From: Marinobacter antarcticus
Lineage (GTDB): Bacteria; Pseudomonadota; Gammaproteobacteria; Pseudomonadales; Oleiphilaceae
Reading direction: 5' to 3'
Assembly: GCF_011049865.1 (NCBI RefSeq)
Contig: NZ_DRGY01000119.1
Coordinates: 1-53,469, forward strand
Length of the DNA: 53,469 nucleotides
A program made the translations under genes and the position numbers. The notes under the pieces were generated by a model, which ran no database searches, was not told where the DNA came from, and saw only the letters and a program-made list of their open reading frames with translations. Shown here in pieces: positions 7,881 through 17,580 of this stretch; position 1 is the first letter of the stretch; each line of letters starts with the position of its first letter.

Positions 7881-8501
7881 ATGCCCGAAAACAGCCACTT
7901 CTACGAACCCGCCAATGGCCACGGGCTGGCGCACGATCCTTTCAATGCGCTGGTGGCTCCTCGCCCCATAGGATGGATATCCTCCAAAAGCCGTGACGGC
8001 GTGCTCAACCTTGCGCCTTACAGCTTCTTCAACGCGTTCAACTATAAGCCCCCGGTCGTCGGGTTCTGCAGCATCGGTTACAAGGATTCCGTGCGCAACG
8101 CCGAAGAAACCGGCGAATTTTGCTGGAACCTGGTAACCCGCTCACTCAGTGAGGCGATGAATGAAAGTTGCGCCGCGGTGGGGCCGGAAGTTGATGAATT
8201 TGTACTCTCCGGTCTCACACCAGAGCCCTCCCGGGTGATCTCGGCACCGCACGTGGCGGAAAGCCCGGTCACCATGGAGTGTCGCGTTTCCCAAGTGCTT
8301 CGCCTCAAGGGCGCTGACGGGCAGGAAACAGACACCTGGATGGTATTCGGTGAAGTTGTCGGCGTGCATATCGCACAGCACCTGCTGAAGGATGGCGTAT
8401 ACGACACCGCAGCGGCCGAACCCGTGATGCGCGGCGGCGGGCCTGCCGATTACTTCACGGTAAACGCGTCAAACAGGTTTCAGATGCACCGGCCTGGGTA
8501 A
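7881..8501 (+). CDS. Flavin reductase family protein (DIM6/NTAB-like)
   Basis: 206 aa. The N-terminal third contains ALVAPRPIGWISSKSRDG and LNLAPYSFFNAFNYKPP, the FMN-binding signature of the flavin reductase-like split-barrel family. These proteins bind FMN and reduce it with NAD(P)H, or act as stand-alone flavoproteins. GAGGAG precedes the ATG by seven bases. The MFS gene starts four bases after its stop, so the two form an operon. That pairing could mean export of a compound handled by the reductase, but the substrate is unknown. Confidence 0.85.
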   Translation: MPENSHFYEPANGHGLAHDPFNALVAPRPIGWISSKSRDGVLNLAPYSFFNAFNYKPPVVGFCSIGYKDSVRNAEETGEFCWNLVTRSLSEAMNESCAAVGPEVDEFVLSGLTPEPSRVISAPHVAESPVTMECRVSQVLRLKGADGQETDTWMVFGEVVGVHIAQHLLKDGVYDTAAAEPVMRGGGPADYFTVNASNRFQMHRPG

Positions 8502-8505
8502 GTCC

Positions 8506-9714
8506 ATGCAACCATCCACGTCGAACATGAATCCTCGCAGCTTAACAGCCTGCCTGGCATTTCTCGGTGTTGCCTTCTCGTTCAGCGTTGTGATGATCGG
8601 CACCACCATGCCGACCCCGCTGTACCCCATCTACCGGGAAGCCTTCGGGTTTTCCCAGCTGATGATCACGATCATCTTTGCGGCTTACGCCTTCGGTGTG
8701 ATAGCCGCGTTGGTCGCTACCGGACGCTGGTCTGATCAACTGGGCCGCAGGCCATTACTGCTTGGTGGTCTCCTGTGCTCCATTGTCAGTGATCTGGTTT
8801 TTTGGCAAACCGACGGTCTGGCGATGATTCTTGCAGGCCGCGTGCTATCCGGGATCTCGGCCGGCATTTTTACCGGCACCGCGACCGTGGCGGTGTTGGA
8901 ACTGGCGCCGCCCCAATGGCGCGAGCGGGCGACGTTTGTCGCAACCGCCGCGAACATGGGTGGCTTGGGTCTTGGCCCCATGCTCGCGGGCGCACTGTCA
9001 CAATACCTGCCGACGCCACTGGTGTTGACGTACCTTGTGCACATCGGGCTTGCCGTCCTGGCCTTCGCCTGCGTGTGGTTGGCGCCTGAAACCGTAAAAA
9101 AACCCACTCATCCGAAGCTGTCATTGCAGCGACTGAACGTGCCTCCGGACGTTCGCAGTGTGTTTGTGCCGGCTGCCATTGCAGGTTTTGCGGGTTTTGC
9201 AGTGTGCGGCTTTTTCACCTCGATTGCGCCGGCGATGATGGGCAATGTGCTGGGTTACGATAACCGGCTGCTGATCGGGGTTGTCGCGGGCAGTATCTTT
9301 ATTGCCTCAACGCTCGGCCAGTTTCTGCAGGGTAAACTGCCCCTGCGCCTGCGTTTGCCCATCGGGTGCGCCACCCTCGTGGCAGGCGTTGCGCCGGTCG
9401 CGCTCGGTATCCAGATGCAATCGCTCGCCCTGTTCATGGCCGGCGCACTCATCGCTGGAACGGGACAGGGCATTGCCTTTCGCGCCGGCATGGGCGCTAT
9501 TGCCGAAGCCAGTCCACCAGAGGAGCGCGCGGCCGTTACCTCAACGTTCTTTATTGTGGCCTACATCGCCATCTCCGTGCCGGTGATTGGCATCGGTTTA
9601 ATGGCCAGCGTGATCAGCCTCAAAACGACGGGCTTTATCTTCTCTGTTTTTGTAGGTTTTATGGCGGCTTTGGCTTTGCTGATTCTTTTAAAACGTGGCC
9701 ACCACACGAATTGA
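8506..9714 (+). CDS. MFS transporter, 12-TM drug:H+ antiporter-like
   Basis: 402 aa with about twelve hydrophobic helices. The loop after TM2 carries GRWSDQLGRRPLLLGG, the MFS motif A, and a GTMPTPLYP segment lies in TM1. It fits the DHA1-like exporters with proton antiport in the inner membrane. It is translationally close to the flavin reductase gene (four bases), with only a weak GGGTAAG site. An in-frame ATG at 8527 is an alternative start and would remove seven residues. Convergent with the antiporter gene. Confidence 0.86.
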   Translation: MQPSTSNMNPRSLTACLAFLGVAFSFSVVMIGTTMPTPLYPIYREAFGFSQLMITIIFAAYAFGVIAALVATGRWSDQLGRRPLLLGGLLCSIVSDLVFWQTDGLAMILAGRVLSGISAGIFTGTATVAVLELAPPQWRERATFVATAANMGGLGLGPMLAGALSQYLPTPLVLTYLVHIGLAVLAFACVWLAPETVKKPTHPKLSLQRLNVPPDVRSVFVPAAIAGFAGFAVCGFFTSIAPAMMGNVLGYDNRLLIGVVAGSIFIASTLGQFLQGKLPLRLRLPIGCATLVAGVAPVALGIQMQSLALFMAGALIAGTGQGIAFRAGMGAIAEASPPEERAAVTSTFFIVAYIAISVPVIGIGLMASVISLKTTGFIFSVFVGFMAALALLILLKRGHHTN

Positions 9715-9742
9715 TCAAAAATCAGATGTCAGGCTTCGCTAT

Positions 9743-11626
9743 TCACTTGTCGGGCGGCGTCCAGACCGGAACATCTTCAGTTCTGGGCTCTTCCCAATCC
9801 CGGTGCATAGTGCTGCTGAGCGCCTCTTCCAGTTTTATGAACAGCTCGCCATAACGACGGTTGAAACTGATGCCTTCCTCAATTTCCTTCCAGGCCTCGA
9901 ATAGCTCGTTTTCGTGGGCCATCTCATGGTCAATAAACGCCCAAGTCATCTGCCGCGCACGCATCGGATGAACCCCCAGAGCCGTGAGCGCATGCCCACC
10001 AAGCTCCAATGCAGAATGGTAAGTCTCACTGACCACATCGTCAGCACCGGCTTCCCGAAGCTGGTAGCCATGGCCACGGTCGAATGCCCGCGCCAATACC
10101 CAGATCCCCGGGAAGAACTTCTTTACATGCTTCACTATATCCAACGTGCGTTCGCGATCGTCAATCGCAACAACCAACAGACGCGCCTGTTCAATGCCCG
10201 CGGTTTCCAGCAACCCGGGTCGGCTGGCATCACCAAAAAAGCTCTTGATATTGACTTTACGAACATTTTCAATCTGTTCAATTTCGTGATCGAGCACCAC
10301 CACGGGGATGTTGTTGGCTCGCAGTAACCGGTAGATAACCTGTCCAAAACGCCCCACTCCAGCCACGATGACCGGCGCCTCTTCATCAATGGCATCGGCT
10401 TCCCGCTCGTCGTTTGTCGAACGCCGGTACCGAGGCAGCACAACACGATCATAAACGATGAACAGCAGCGGTGTGAGGAACATCGACAGCGCCACCACCA
10501 AAGAGAGAATCTGCGCGATATCGGCCGGTATCACCCGGTTTTGAACACTGTAGGTGAGCAACACAAAACCGAACTCGCCGGCTTGCGCCAACCCAAGGGT
10601 GAACAGCCAGCCATTGCTGCCGTGAACGCCGAACTTCAACGCAAGAACCAGCAGAATCAACGCTTTTACCACAATGACTGCCACCACCAGGGCTACAACA
10701 ATGCCCCACTGAGCCGCCAGAACTTCAAAATTGATCCCGGCGCCCACGGTGATGAAAAACAGGCCCAACAGCAGGCCCTTGAACGGCTCGATGCTGGCTT
10801 TGAGCTCATGGCGAAATTCACTGTTACCCAATATGACACCGGCCAGAAAAGCCCCAAGGGCCGGCGACAAGTTGACGATGCTCATGAGTGCAGCAATACC
10901 AATAACCAGCATCAAGGCAGTGGCAGTAAAAATCTCTCGCAGCCGGGACTGCACCACATAGCGAAACAACGGACGGCTCAGGTAATAGCCGCCAACAATA
11001 ACCGCTGCAATCGCCCCCACCACAACCAGAGCATGCCCCCACCCCGGCAGACCTGCAACCAGGCTAAAACCGGAATCGTCACTGAACGATGAGCCGGGCC
11101 CACCCTTCAAACCTGGCAACGCCAAAAGCGGAATCAGAGCAAGCATCGGTATAACGGCGATGTCCTGAAACAGCAACACCGCAAACGCGCTGCGGCCGCC
11201 CGCCGTTTTCGCCAGACCCTTCTCATTCAGGGTTTGCAACACGATCGCGGTAGACGACAGCGCGAAAATCAGGCCAATGGTCAATGCCGTCTGCCATTGC
11301 AGGCCAAGCCACCAGGCGACCGCCATTCCCGCCGCCGCTGTCAGCGCGACCTGAAGACCACCAAGCCCTACAAGGCGCGCTTTCTGGGCCCAGAGCGATT
11401 TTGGGTCAAGCTCCATGCCCACTAAAAACAACATCATCACAACGCCAAATTCCGCAAAATGCTGAATCGTATCGGATTCCTGACCCACCAAACCCATCAC
11501 AGGCCCGATCGCCACGCCGGCAGCCAGGTAACCCAGCACCGAGCCCAGGCCAAAACGTTTTGCCAGTGGTACCGCAATCACCGCCGCCAGCAAGTAAATA
11601 AACGCCTGAATGAAATAGGTGGTCAT
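9743..11626 (-). CDS. Monovalent cation:proton antiporter CPA2, KefB/KefC type
   Basis: 627 aa. Residues 1 to about 380 form a 12-13 TM Na+/H+ exchanger domain with the conserved stretch LSPALGAFLAGVILGNSEF. A soluble RCK/TrkA-N domain follows, with the Rossmann motif VIVAGVGRFGQVIYR. The family moves K+ or Na+ against protons across the inner membrane, gated by nucleotides or glutathione adducts. There is no KefF/KefG gene next to it, so glutathione gating is unproven. It is divergent from phaZ with an 82-bp spacer. Confidence 0.9.
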   Translation of the reverse strand: MTTYFIQAFIYLLAAVIAVPLAKRFGLGSVLGYLAAGVAIGPVMGLVGQESDTIQHFAEFGVVMMLFLVGMELDPKSLWAQKARLVGLGGLQVALTAAAGMAVAWWLGLQWQTALTIGLIFALSSTAIVLQTLNEKGLAKTAGGRSAFAVLLFQDIAVIPMLALIPLLALPGLKGGPGSSFSDDSGFSLVAGLPGWGHALVVVGAIAAVIVGGYYLSRPLFRYVVQSRLREIFTATALMLVIGIAALMSIVNLSPALGAFLAGVILGNSEFRHELKASIEPFKGLLLGLFFITVGAGINFEVLAAQWGIVVALVVAVIVVKALILLVLALKFGVHGSNGWLFTLGLAQAGEFGFVLLTYSVQNRVIPADIAQILSLVVALSMFLTPLLFIVYDRVVLPRYRRSTNDEREADAIDEEAPVIVAGVGRFGQVIYRLLRANNIPVVVLDHEIEQIENVRKVNIKSFFGDASRPGLLETAGIEQARLLVVAIDDRERTLDIVKHVKKFFPGIWVLARAFDRGHGYQLREAGADDVVSETYHSALELGGHALTALGVHPMRARQMTWAFIDHEMAHENELFEAWKEIEEGISFNRRYGELFIKLEEALSSTMHRDWEEPRTEDVPVWTPPDK

Positions 11627-11641
11627 CGGTAGGTCACAACC

Positions 11642-11670
11642 TTGTTTGCAAAAAAATGTGGTAATGTAAT
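11642..11670 (+). promoter_or_regulatory. Putative sigma-70 promoter of the PHA cluster
   Basis: TTGTTT (11642-11647), a 17-base spacer and TGTAAT (11665-11670) make a reasonable -35/-10 pair 38 bp upstream of the phaZ ATG. CAGGA at 11696-11700 is the ribosome-binding site. The call is by eye. Confidence 0.4.
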
Positions 11671-11708
11671 TTTCACAGTGGCTCCCAAAGCCCGTTCAGG
11701 ACCATGCC

Positions 11709-12926
11709 ATGATGTATTTTGCCCATGAAATAGGCCGCGCCGCGTTGAACCCCGTACGCATGATGACCGGCGCCCAGAGCAAGTTGCTTCAACACCCCTT
11801 AAGCCCTTTTTCACACGTTCCCGGAGCCCGCAGCATCGCCTCAGCCTACGGCGTGTTCGGAGACCTCACCCGGCGTTACTCGAAACCCGCGTTTAATTTG
11901 CACACAACCCTGTGTGATGGCAAGCAAGTCGACGTTCGTGAAGTCATCACGAGCCGCAAATCCTTTGCACAACTGAAGCACTTTCAGCGCAACGTGGAGC
12001 GGCCAGATGACCCCAAGCTACTCATCGTCGCGCCTCTGTCCGGCCACTTTGCCTCGCTGCTACGCGGCACCGTAGAAGCCATGCTGCCGGATCACGACGT
12101 GTATATTACCGACTGGCGTGATGCGTGCCAGGTTCCGTTGTCCGCAGGCGATTTTGGCCTCGACGACTACATCGACTACGTTATCGACTTTATCGACCAC
12201 CTGGGCCCAGACACGCACGTACTGGCAGTTTGCCAGCCTGTGGTGCCGGTACTTGCAGCAACCGCCATTATGGCTGAAGACGGCCATCCGGCGACACCTC
12301 GTTCGCTAACGCTGATGAGCGGCCCAATAGACGGCAGAGTTGACCCCACCACGCCCTGCAAGCTGGCGACCAAACACAAATTGAGCTGGTTCAAACGCAA
12401 CCTCGTACACCCTGTGCCCGCGCCCTACCCGGGCGCCCTGCGCAAGGTGTATCCCGGATTCCTGCAGTTGGCAGGATTTGTGAACATGAATCTCAACCGC
12501 CATGTGGATGCCTATCGTGGCCTGTTCACATCCATTCGCGATGGTGAGGCCGGTAAAGTCAGCCGCCACCGCGACTTCTACAACGAATACCTGGCGGTAA
12601 TGGATCTGCCGGCAACGTATTATCTGGACACCATTCAGCGTGTCTTCCAAGAGTTCCACCTGGCCCGGGGCTGTTTTAAACACCATGGCCGGCTGGTGAA
12701 CCCGGCCGCCATTCGCGACACCGCCTTGATGACGATCGAGGGCGAGAAAGACGACATTTCCAGCCCGGGCCAAACCCGAGCTGCCCACGATCTGTGCGTC
12801 AACGTGCCGGAAGCTCGCCGACTGCATCACTTGCAACCGGGTGTTGGCCATTACGGTGTATTCAACGGTAGCCAGTGGCGCGAAACCATTGCGCCCCGGT
12901 TACGGGATTTTATCCGTGCGGCATGA
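11709..12926 (+). CDS. phaZ: Intracellular polyhydroxyalkanoate depolymerase
   Basis: 405 aa, the normal length of the intracellular short-chain PHA depolymerase family. AVCQPVVP places a catalytic Cys at 175, as in the Cupriavidus PhaZ family where Cys replaces the lipase Ser. The C-terminal GVGHYGVFNG supplies the His, and EGEKDDISSPGQT is the conserved block before it, with a candidate acid. Predicted to hydrolyse stored poly-3-hydroxybutyrate in granules to hydroxybutyrate oligomers and monomers. It lies 107 bp upstream of phaB and in the same direction as phaB and phaC, so degradation and synthesis genes are together. Two successive ATGs occur; the first has better spacing. Confidence 0.9.
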   Translation: MMYFAHEIGRAALNPVRMMTGAQSKLLQHPLSPFSHVPGARSIASAYGVFGDLTRRYSKPAFNLHTTLCDGKQVDVREVITSRKSFAQLKHFQRNVERPDDPKLLIVAPLSGHFASLLRGTVEAMLPDHDVYITDWRDACQVPLSAGDFGLDDYIDYVIDFIDHLGPDTHVLAVCQPVVPVLAATAIMAEDGHPATPRSLTLMSGPIDGRVDPTTPCKLATKHKLSWFKRNLVHPVPAPYPGALRKVYPGFLQLAGFVNMNLNRHVDAYRGLFTSIRDGEAGKVSRHRDFYNEYLAVMDLPATYYLDTIQRVFQEFHLARGCFKHHGRLVNPAAIRDTALMTIEGEKDDISSPGQTRAAHDLCVNVPEARRLHHLQPGVGHYGVFNGSQWRETIAPRLRDFIRAA

Positions 12927-13033
12927 CGGGTTGTTTGGGCGGGGTTTTTAGAAAGCTTCTTTGGACGGTTACCTTGAGATGTCGCGGGGCCTCTGCTAGC
13001 TTCAAATGAAAGCATCGCTCCAGGGAGAAGGAT

Positions 13034-13789
13034 ATGAAGAGTGTCATGCAAGACCTGAAAGGTAAGGTAGCCCTCGTTACCGGCGCATCTCGTGGCATCG
13101 GCCGACACATTGCACTTCAACTCGCTCAACGCGGTGCAGACGTCGCAATCAACTTCTGCTCACGCCAGTCCGACGCCGACGAAGTCGTCAGGGAAATTGA
13201 GGAGGCCGGGGTTCGCGCACTGGCTATCAAAGCGGACCTTTCCACAATGCCCGCGGCCCGCGGTGTGGTACAGGATGTGTTCAAGACGTGGGGGCGCATC
13301 GACATTCTGGTGAACAACGCCGGCATAACCCGCGACAAATCCATGAGAAAACTCACCGACGATGACTGGAACCACGTTCTGGATACCAACCTGGGGAGTG
13401 TTTACGCAACCTGTTCCGAAGTGCTGAACATTATGATGGAACAGAAATACGGTCGCATCGTCAACATCACCTCTTTCGTAGGCCAGGCCGGCAACTTCGG
13501 GCAGGCTAACTACGCAGCGAGCAAGGGTGGCATCATCGCGTTCACCAAAACTCTGGCGTTGGAAATGGCGAAGTACAACATTACCGTCAACGCTATTGCG
13601 CCAGGCTTTACCGAAACAGAAATGCTTGCTCAGGTGCCCGAGAACATTCGCTCTCAAATCGTCGCACGGGTACCCATGGGGCGCTTTGGCCAACCCGAGG
13701 AAATCGCCCGGGCAGTGGTGTTTCTGGCGGCGGAAGGAGACTACATCACCGGCCAGCAGATTAACGTGAACGGCGGCGTATATATGTAA
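13034..13789 (+). CDS. phaB: Acetoacetyl-CoA reductase (PhaB/FabG-type SDR)
   Basis: 251 aa short-chain dehydrogenase. The cofactor motif TGASRGIG is at 16-23, NNAG at 94-97, and the catalytic Ser147-Tyr160-Lys164 set is in YAASK. Predicted to reduce acetoacetyl-CoA to (R)-3-hydroxybutyryl-CoA with NADPH, the precursor for PHB. FabG proteins share this architecture; the PhaB call rests on its place between phaZ and phaC. AGGGAGAAGG precedes the ATG. phaC follows by 51 bp. Confidence 0.87.
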   Translation: MKSVMQDLKGKVALVTGASRGIGRHIALQLAQRGADVAINFCSRQSDADEVVREIEEAGVRALAIKADLSTMPAARGVVQDVFKTWGRIDILVNNAGITRDKSMRKLTDDDWNHVLDTNLGSVYATCSEVLNIMMEQKYGRIVNITSFVGQAGNFGQANYAASKGGIIAFTKTLALEMAKYNITVNAIAPGFTETEMLAQVPENIRSQIVARVPMGRFGQPEEIARAVVFLAAEGDYITGQQINVNGGVYM

Positions 13790-13840
13790 AGATATAGACC
13801 CCCCGTGATCCCGGGTAAACCCCGGCCAGAGAGTGTGATC

Positions 13841-15649
13841 ATGTCTGAAAAACCGATTAAAACCGAGCACCCGGAAGAATCCGAGCTCAATGTCGTGCGC
13901 AACACCGTGCTCAAAGTAAGCGTGCACGGTGGCAACCTGCTGAAACGCTCTCTTATGCGTCGGTTGCGCCCCAGCCCGCCCAGCCCCGTCAGCATCAAAA
14001 GCATGGCCAAGCCTTTTGTATCCCTGACCGGAAAGCTCGCAACCCAGCCAGACACCGTGATCCTCGCGCAAATGCGTCTTATCAGAGACAGCACTCGATT
14101 CTGGTCGGGCCTGGTGTCCAGCAGCATTCGCAACAAACCATTAGCCGTAATAGAACCCGAACAGGGCGACGCACGCTTCCGGGACCAGGGTTGGGACGAA
14201 ATCCTGGCGTTCAACGTCATCAAACAAGCTTACTTGCTGTCGAATCGCTGGATCATGGACACCATCGACGACGTGCGCGGTATGGACAAGCACACCAGGC
14301 GAAAACTTCGATTCTTCACCGGCCAGATGACCGACGCGCTCGCCCCCAGCAACTTTATTCTCAGCAACCCTGAAGTACTGCGCACAACCATCCGAACCCG
14401 GGGCACAAACCTCTTGCGCGGCCTGGGCAACCTGATGCGTGATCTGGATCAGGGCCACGGCCCCCTGCCCTTTCGGATGTCTGACCCGGACGCGTTTACG
14501 GTGGGTGGCAATCTGGCGAACACCCCGGGCGACGTTGTTTTTCAGAACGAGCTAATGCAGTTGATTCAGTACAAGCCAACCACCGATGCTGTGCATCGTC
14601 GGCCCCTGTTGGTGGTTCCGCCCTGGATCAACAAATACTATATTCTCGATCTGGGTGAGAAAAAATCGTTCATCCGGTATTGGGTCGAACACGGCCACAC
14701 GGTGTTTGTTATCTCCTGGATCAACCCGGGGGCGGCACTGGCGCACAAGAGCTTCGAAGACTACATGCTCGAAGGCCCCATCGCTGCCATGGATGCCATT
14801 GAACGAGCAACCGGCGAGCGCGAGCTCAATACCGTCGGCTACTGCATTGGCGGCACCCTGCTTGGCTGCACCCTGGCCTGGCTTGCAGCCCGCGACGACG
14901 ATCGAATCAAAAGCGCGACGTTTCTCAACAGTTTACTGGACTTTTCAGACGTTGGTGATCTGGAAGTGTTCATTGATGAAGACGCCATCAGCAAACTCGA
15001 GAAAGCCATGAACAAACAGGGCTATCTTGACGGTGCCTCCATGGCGACCGCCTTCAACATGTTGCGAGCCAACAGCCTGATCTGGTCATTCTTTGTTAAC
15101 AACTACCTGCTCGGTCGGGACACAGCGCCCTTTGATCTGCTGTACTGGAACGCCGACGCCACCCGCATGCCTGCCGCCATGCACAGTTTCTACTTGCGCA
15201 ACATGTATATGCAAAACCGGGTGCGAGAGCCCGGCGGCATTGAACTGGCCGGCACTCCGATTGATCTGGGCAAGGTCAAAGTGCCGAGCTACTTTGCATC
15301 GGCCATAGAAGACCACATTGCCCCCTGGACCTCCAGTTACAAGGGCTCACGCTGTTTCGCAGGCCCCGTGCGCTTCATACTCGGCGGCTCCGGGCACATT
15401 GCCGGAATCATCAACCCGCCAGACCGAAAGAAGTACGGTTACCGCCTCAACGAAGACAACAGCCCTACGCCGGATGCGTGGTTAACAGGCGCTAAACAGT
15501 TTGAAGGTTCCTGGTGGCCCGACTGGGCTGCCTGGATTGAACAGTTTGGGGGTGGGGAGGTGAAAGCCCGAACCGCTGGAGAAGGCGAGCTGCCGGTGAT
15601 TGAGCCAGCTCCCGGAGCTTATGTTCAGGGCCAGTCAACGTTAGATTGA
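13841..15649 (+). CDS. phaC: Poly(3-hydroxyalkanoate) synthase, class I type
   Basis: 602 aa from MSEKPIKTEH. A longer GTG start at 13805 is possible but the ATG at 13841 has purine-rich sequence close upstream. The lipase-like box is TVGYCIGGTLLG with the nucleophile at Cys335, and SGHIAGIINPP near the C-terminus carries the catalytic His. The family also has the conserved PPWINKYYILDL and SWINPG segments seen here. It polymerises hydroxyacyl-CoA at granule surfaces. No phaE is present, consistent with class I. The 3' end overlaps the convergent GGDEF gene by nine bases. Confidence 0.92.
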   Translation: MSEKPIKTEHPEESELNVVRNTVLKVSVHGGNLLKRSLMRRLRPSPPSPVSIKSMAKPFVSLTGKLATQPDTVILAQMRLIRDSTRFWSGLVSSSIRNKPLAVIEPEQGDARFRDQGWDEILAFNVIKQAYLLSNRWIMDTIDDVRGMDKHTRRKLRFFTGQMTDALAPSNFILSNPEVLRTTIRTRGTNLLRGLGNLMRDLDQGHGPLPFRMSDPDAFTVGGNLANTPGDVVFQNELMQLIQYKPTTDAVHRRPLLVVPPWINKYYILDLGEKKSFIRYWVEHGHTVFVISWINPGAALAHKSFEDYMLEGPIAAMDAIERATGERELNTVGYCIGGTLLGCTLAWLAARDDDRIKSATFLNSLLDFSDVGDLEVFIDEDAISKLEKAMNKQGYLDGASMATAFNMLRANSLIWSFFVNNYLLGRDTAPFDLLYWNADATRMPAAMHSFYLRNMYMQNRVREPGGIELAGTPIDLGKVKVPSYFASAIEDHIAPWTSSYKGSRCFAGPVRFILGGSGHIAGIINPPDRKKYGYRLNEDNSPTPDAWLTGAKQFEGSWWPDWAAWIEQFGGGEVKARTAGEGELPVIEPAPGAYVQGQSTLD

Positions 15650-16927
15650 CCCGTTGCATCCAAAGCGATCAGCGGAGAAAAAGCTGATGCGATTGGTGCC
15701 CGAGGCTTTTGCCGCATACATTGCCGTGTCAGCGTTTCGAATTAACTCAACAGACGTCTGCCCGTCTGACGGGAACATGGCAATGCCAATGGATACCCCT
15801 ATATGGAGCACTCCATCCAGAATGTCTGTTGGCTCGTTAATTGAGCTGACGATACGATTCGCCACGTCGGTAATTTCGTCTTTTCCCTGCGGATCGTTAA
15901 GGATGAATATGAATTCGTCCCCACCGACACGGGCCACGGTGTCAGATCTTCGCACCAGCGCCAACAGCCGTTTTGCCACATCTTTTAACAGGTCGTCGCC
16001 AACGCAGTGACCGAGCTGGTCATTGACGAGCTTGAAACCGTCAAGATCAAGAAACATCAATGCGAATTGGCTCTGATCACGATCAGAATGCAGAAGTTTT
16101 TGATCAATCCTGTCCATCAGCAACGTACGATTGGGCAAATCGGTCAAGGCATCGTGAAACGCCAGGTGTTTGATGTATTCATCCTTGCGAGAGAGCGCCG
16201 TAATATCACTGAACACAGAGACATAGCGCGAGGGTTCGCCATTGTCGCCGAGCACCATACTGATGGTCATACGCTGCAGGTAGAGCTCCCCGTCTTTACG
16301 GCGGTTCCATATCTCACCATGCCAAAGACTGTTGGCCTGAATCTCTTTCCACAGGGACGCGTGGAAAGCCCGATCGTGACGGTTGGATTGCAAAATACGG
16401 GGGTTTTGTCCGACGGCCTCATCAGCGGTATAGCCGGTAATCTCAACGAATCCCGGATTAACCGACAAGATGGTTCCATCAACATCTGTGATCATAACGC
16501 CATCAAGCGTATTCTCGAACACACACGCTGCCAGCTTGAGCTTCGCCTCAACCTCCTTGAGACTCGTTACTTCACTGGCCTGAATTGAAAACCCCTTGAC
16601 CGTGCCGTCGGCATCAACATCGGGAATGTAATGCCCGATGATATGCCCCACACTGCCATCGGTTTTGTTCAGAGTGCGCTCAAAACGCTGCGGCTCGCCC
16701 GCCAGAGCTGCGCGAATATGCGGCTCGTTCAGCGTGAACAATTGCTCGCCCACCAGTTCCTGGAATCCGATCCCGATAATCTCCTCGGGCGGCATTCCGA
16801 ACCACTCACTGTAGGCGACGTTGGCGTAGCGACAGCGTAAATCCCTGTCCCAGTAGCCCATCATATTTGGCGCGTTATCAATGATGATTTTTATGAACTG
16901 CTCGCCCTTGATAACGGCATCCGACAT
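15641..16927 (-). CDS. PAS-PAS-GGDEF diguanylate cyclase
   Basis: 428 aa, no transmembrane segment. The first PAS is at about 8-120 and the second, with a PAC motif (NRRKDGELYLQRM), at about 130-245. The GGDEF domain runs from about 255, with GGDEF intact at 335-339 and an inhibitory-site RRSD at 326-329. It should make c-di-GMP from two GTP and be feedback-inhibited. The PAS ligand is not evident. AGGAG lies five bases before the ATG. It is convergent with phaC with a nine-base overlap. Confidence 0.9.
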   Translation of the reverse strand: MSDAVIKGEQFIKIIIDNAPNMMGYWDRDLRCRYANVAYSEWFGMPPEEIIGIGFQELVGEQLFTLNEPHIRAALAGEPQRFERTLNKTDGSVGHIIGHYIPDVDADGTVKGFSIQASEVTSLKEVEAKLKLAACVFENTLDGVMITDVDGTILSVNPGFVEITGYTADEAVGQNPRILQSNRHDRAFHASLWKEIQANSLWHGEIWNRRKDGELYLQRMTISMVLGDNGEPSRYVSVFSDITALSRKDEYIKHLAFHDALTDLPNRTLLMDRIDQKLLHSDRDQSQFALMFLDLDGFKLVNDQLGHCVGDDLLKDVAKRLLALVRRSDTVARVGGDEFIFILNDPQGKDEITDVANRIVSSINEPTDILDGVLHIGVSIGIAMFPSDGQTSVELIRNADTAMYAAKASGTNRISFFSADRFGCNGSI

Positions 16928-16962
16928 TCGAGCTCCTACCCGGGTCGGGTTTATGGGACATC

Positions 16963-17367
16963 TTATGGTTTCTGCTTCAGAAGGTCTCTGATCTCACCCA
17001 GAAGCGTTTCTTCCCTGGTCGCTAAAGGAGGGGGTGCAGGCACGGCTACTTCTTTCTTCTTCAGGAAGTTCATCCATTTTACAACAAAAAATATTGCAAG
17101 CGCCACGATCAGGAAATCCACTATCGTCTGAATAAACATCCCGTAATTCAAGGTGACGGCAGCCACATCCGCCGTTGCCGGCTTCAGCACAACGGCCAGG
17201 TTAGTGAAGTTAACATTCCCCAGCAACATACCCAGTGGTGGCATGATGATATCCGCCACGAATGACGAAACAATCTTCCCGAACGCGACACCGATGATGA
17301 TACCGACGGCCATATCGATCACATTGCCGCGCATCGCAAACGCCTTGAATTCCTTCATCATGCTCAT
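16963..17367 (-). CDS. mscL: Large-conductance mechanosensitive channel MscL
   Basis: 134 aa with the MscL N-terminal signature [20 protein letters not shown] and a first helix [21 protein letters not shown] second helix is at about 75-100 and the C-terminal amphipathic helix ends [10 protein letters not shown]. It forms a homopentameric inner-membrane pore that opens under extreme tension on osmotic downshock. GAGGG precedes the ATG. It is divergent from the HPt-REC-REC gene over a 213-bp spacer in which I see no gene. Confidence 0.96.
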   Translation of the reverse strand: MSMMKEFKAFAMRGNVIDMAVGIIIGVAFGKIVSSFVADIIMPPLGMLLGNVNFTNLAVVLKPATADVAAVTLNYGMFIQTIVDFLIVALAIFFVVKWMNFLKKKEVAVPAPPPLATREETLLGEIRDLLKQKP

Positions 17368-17580
17368 AAGCCAACCCTCTGTTAGAGTGATTCACCCAAA
17401 CCCATGCGGCAAGAATAGCCACAGGGTATTTCCTGATGAATTTAGGCTGACAATCACTTTGTGTACAGCTTTAAAATTGTTAAGCAGTAAGTAACCATAA
17501 AGAAGGTTATATTCACAGTGGAGGATGCCACATAGCGAAGTAGCCGCAGCGTTCAATTCCAAGATACAAGAGGTACAGCA

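Noticed and set aside
10541..11092. 183-aa Gln/Asn-rich frame antisense to the CPA2 antiporter
   Set aside because: Same shadow pattern as above, covering a conserved transmembrane domain.
13160..14071. 303-aa open frame antisense to phaB and the start of phaC
   Set aside because: It runs over two strongly supported genes and has no recognisable motif.
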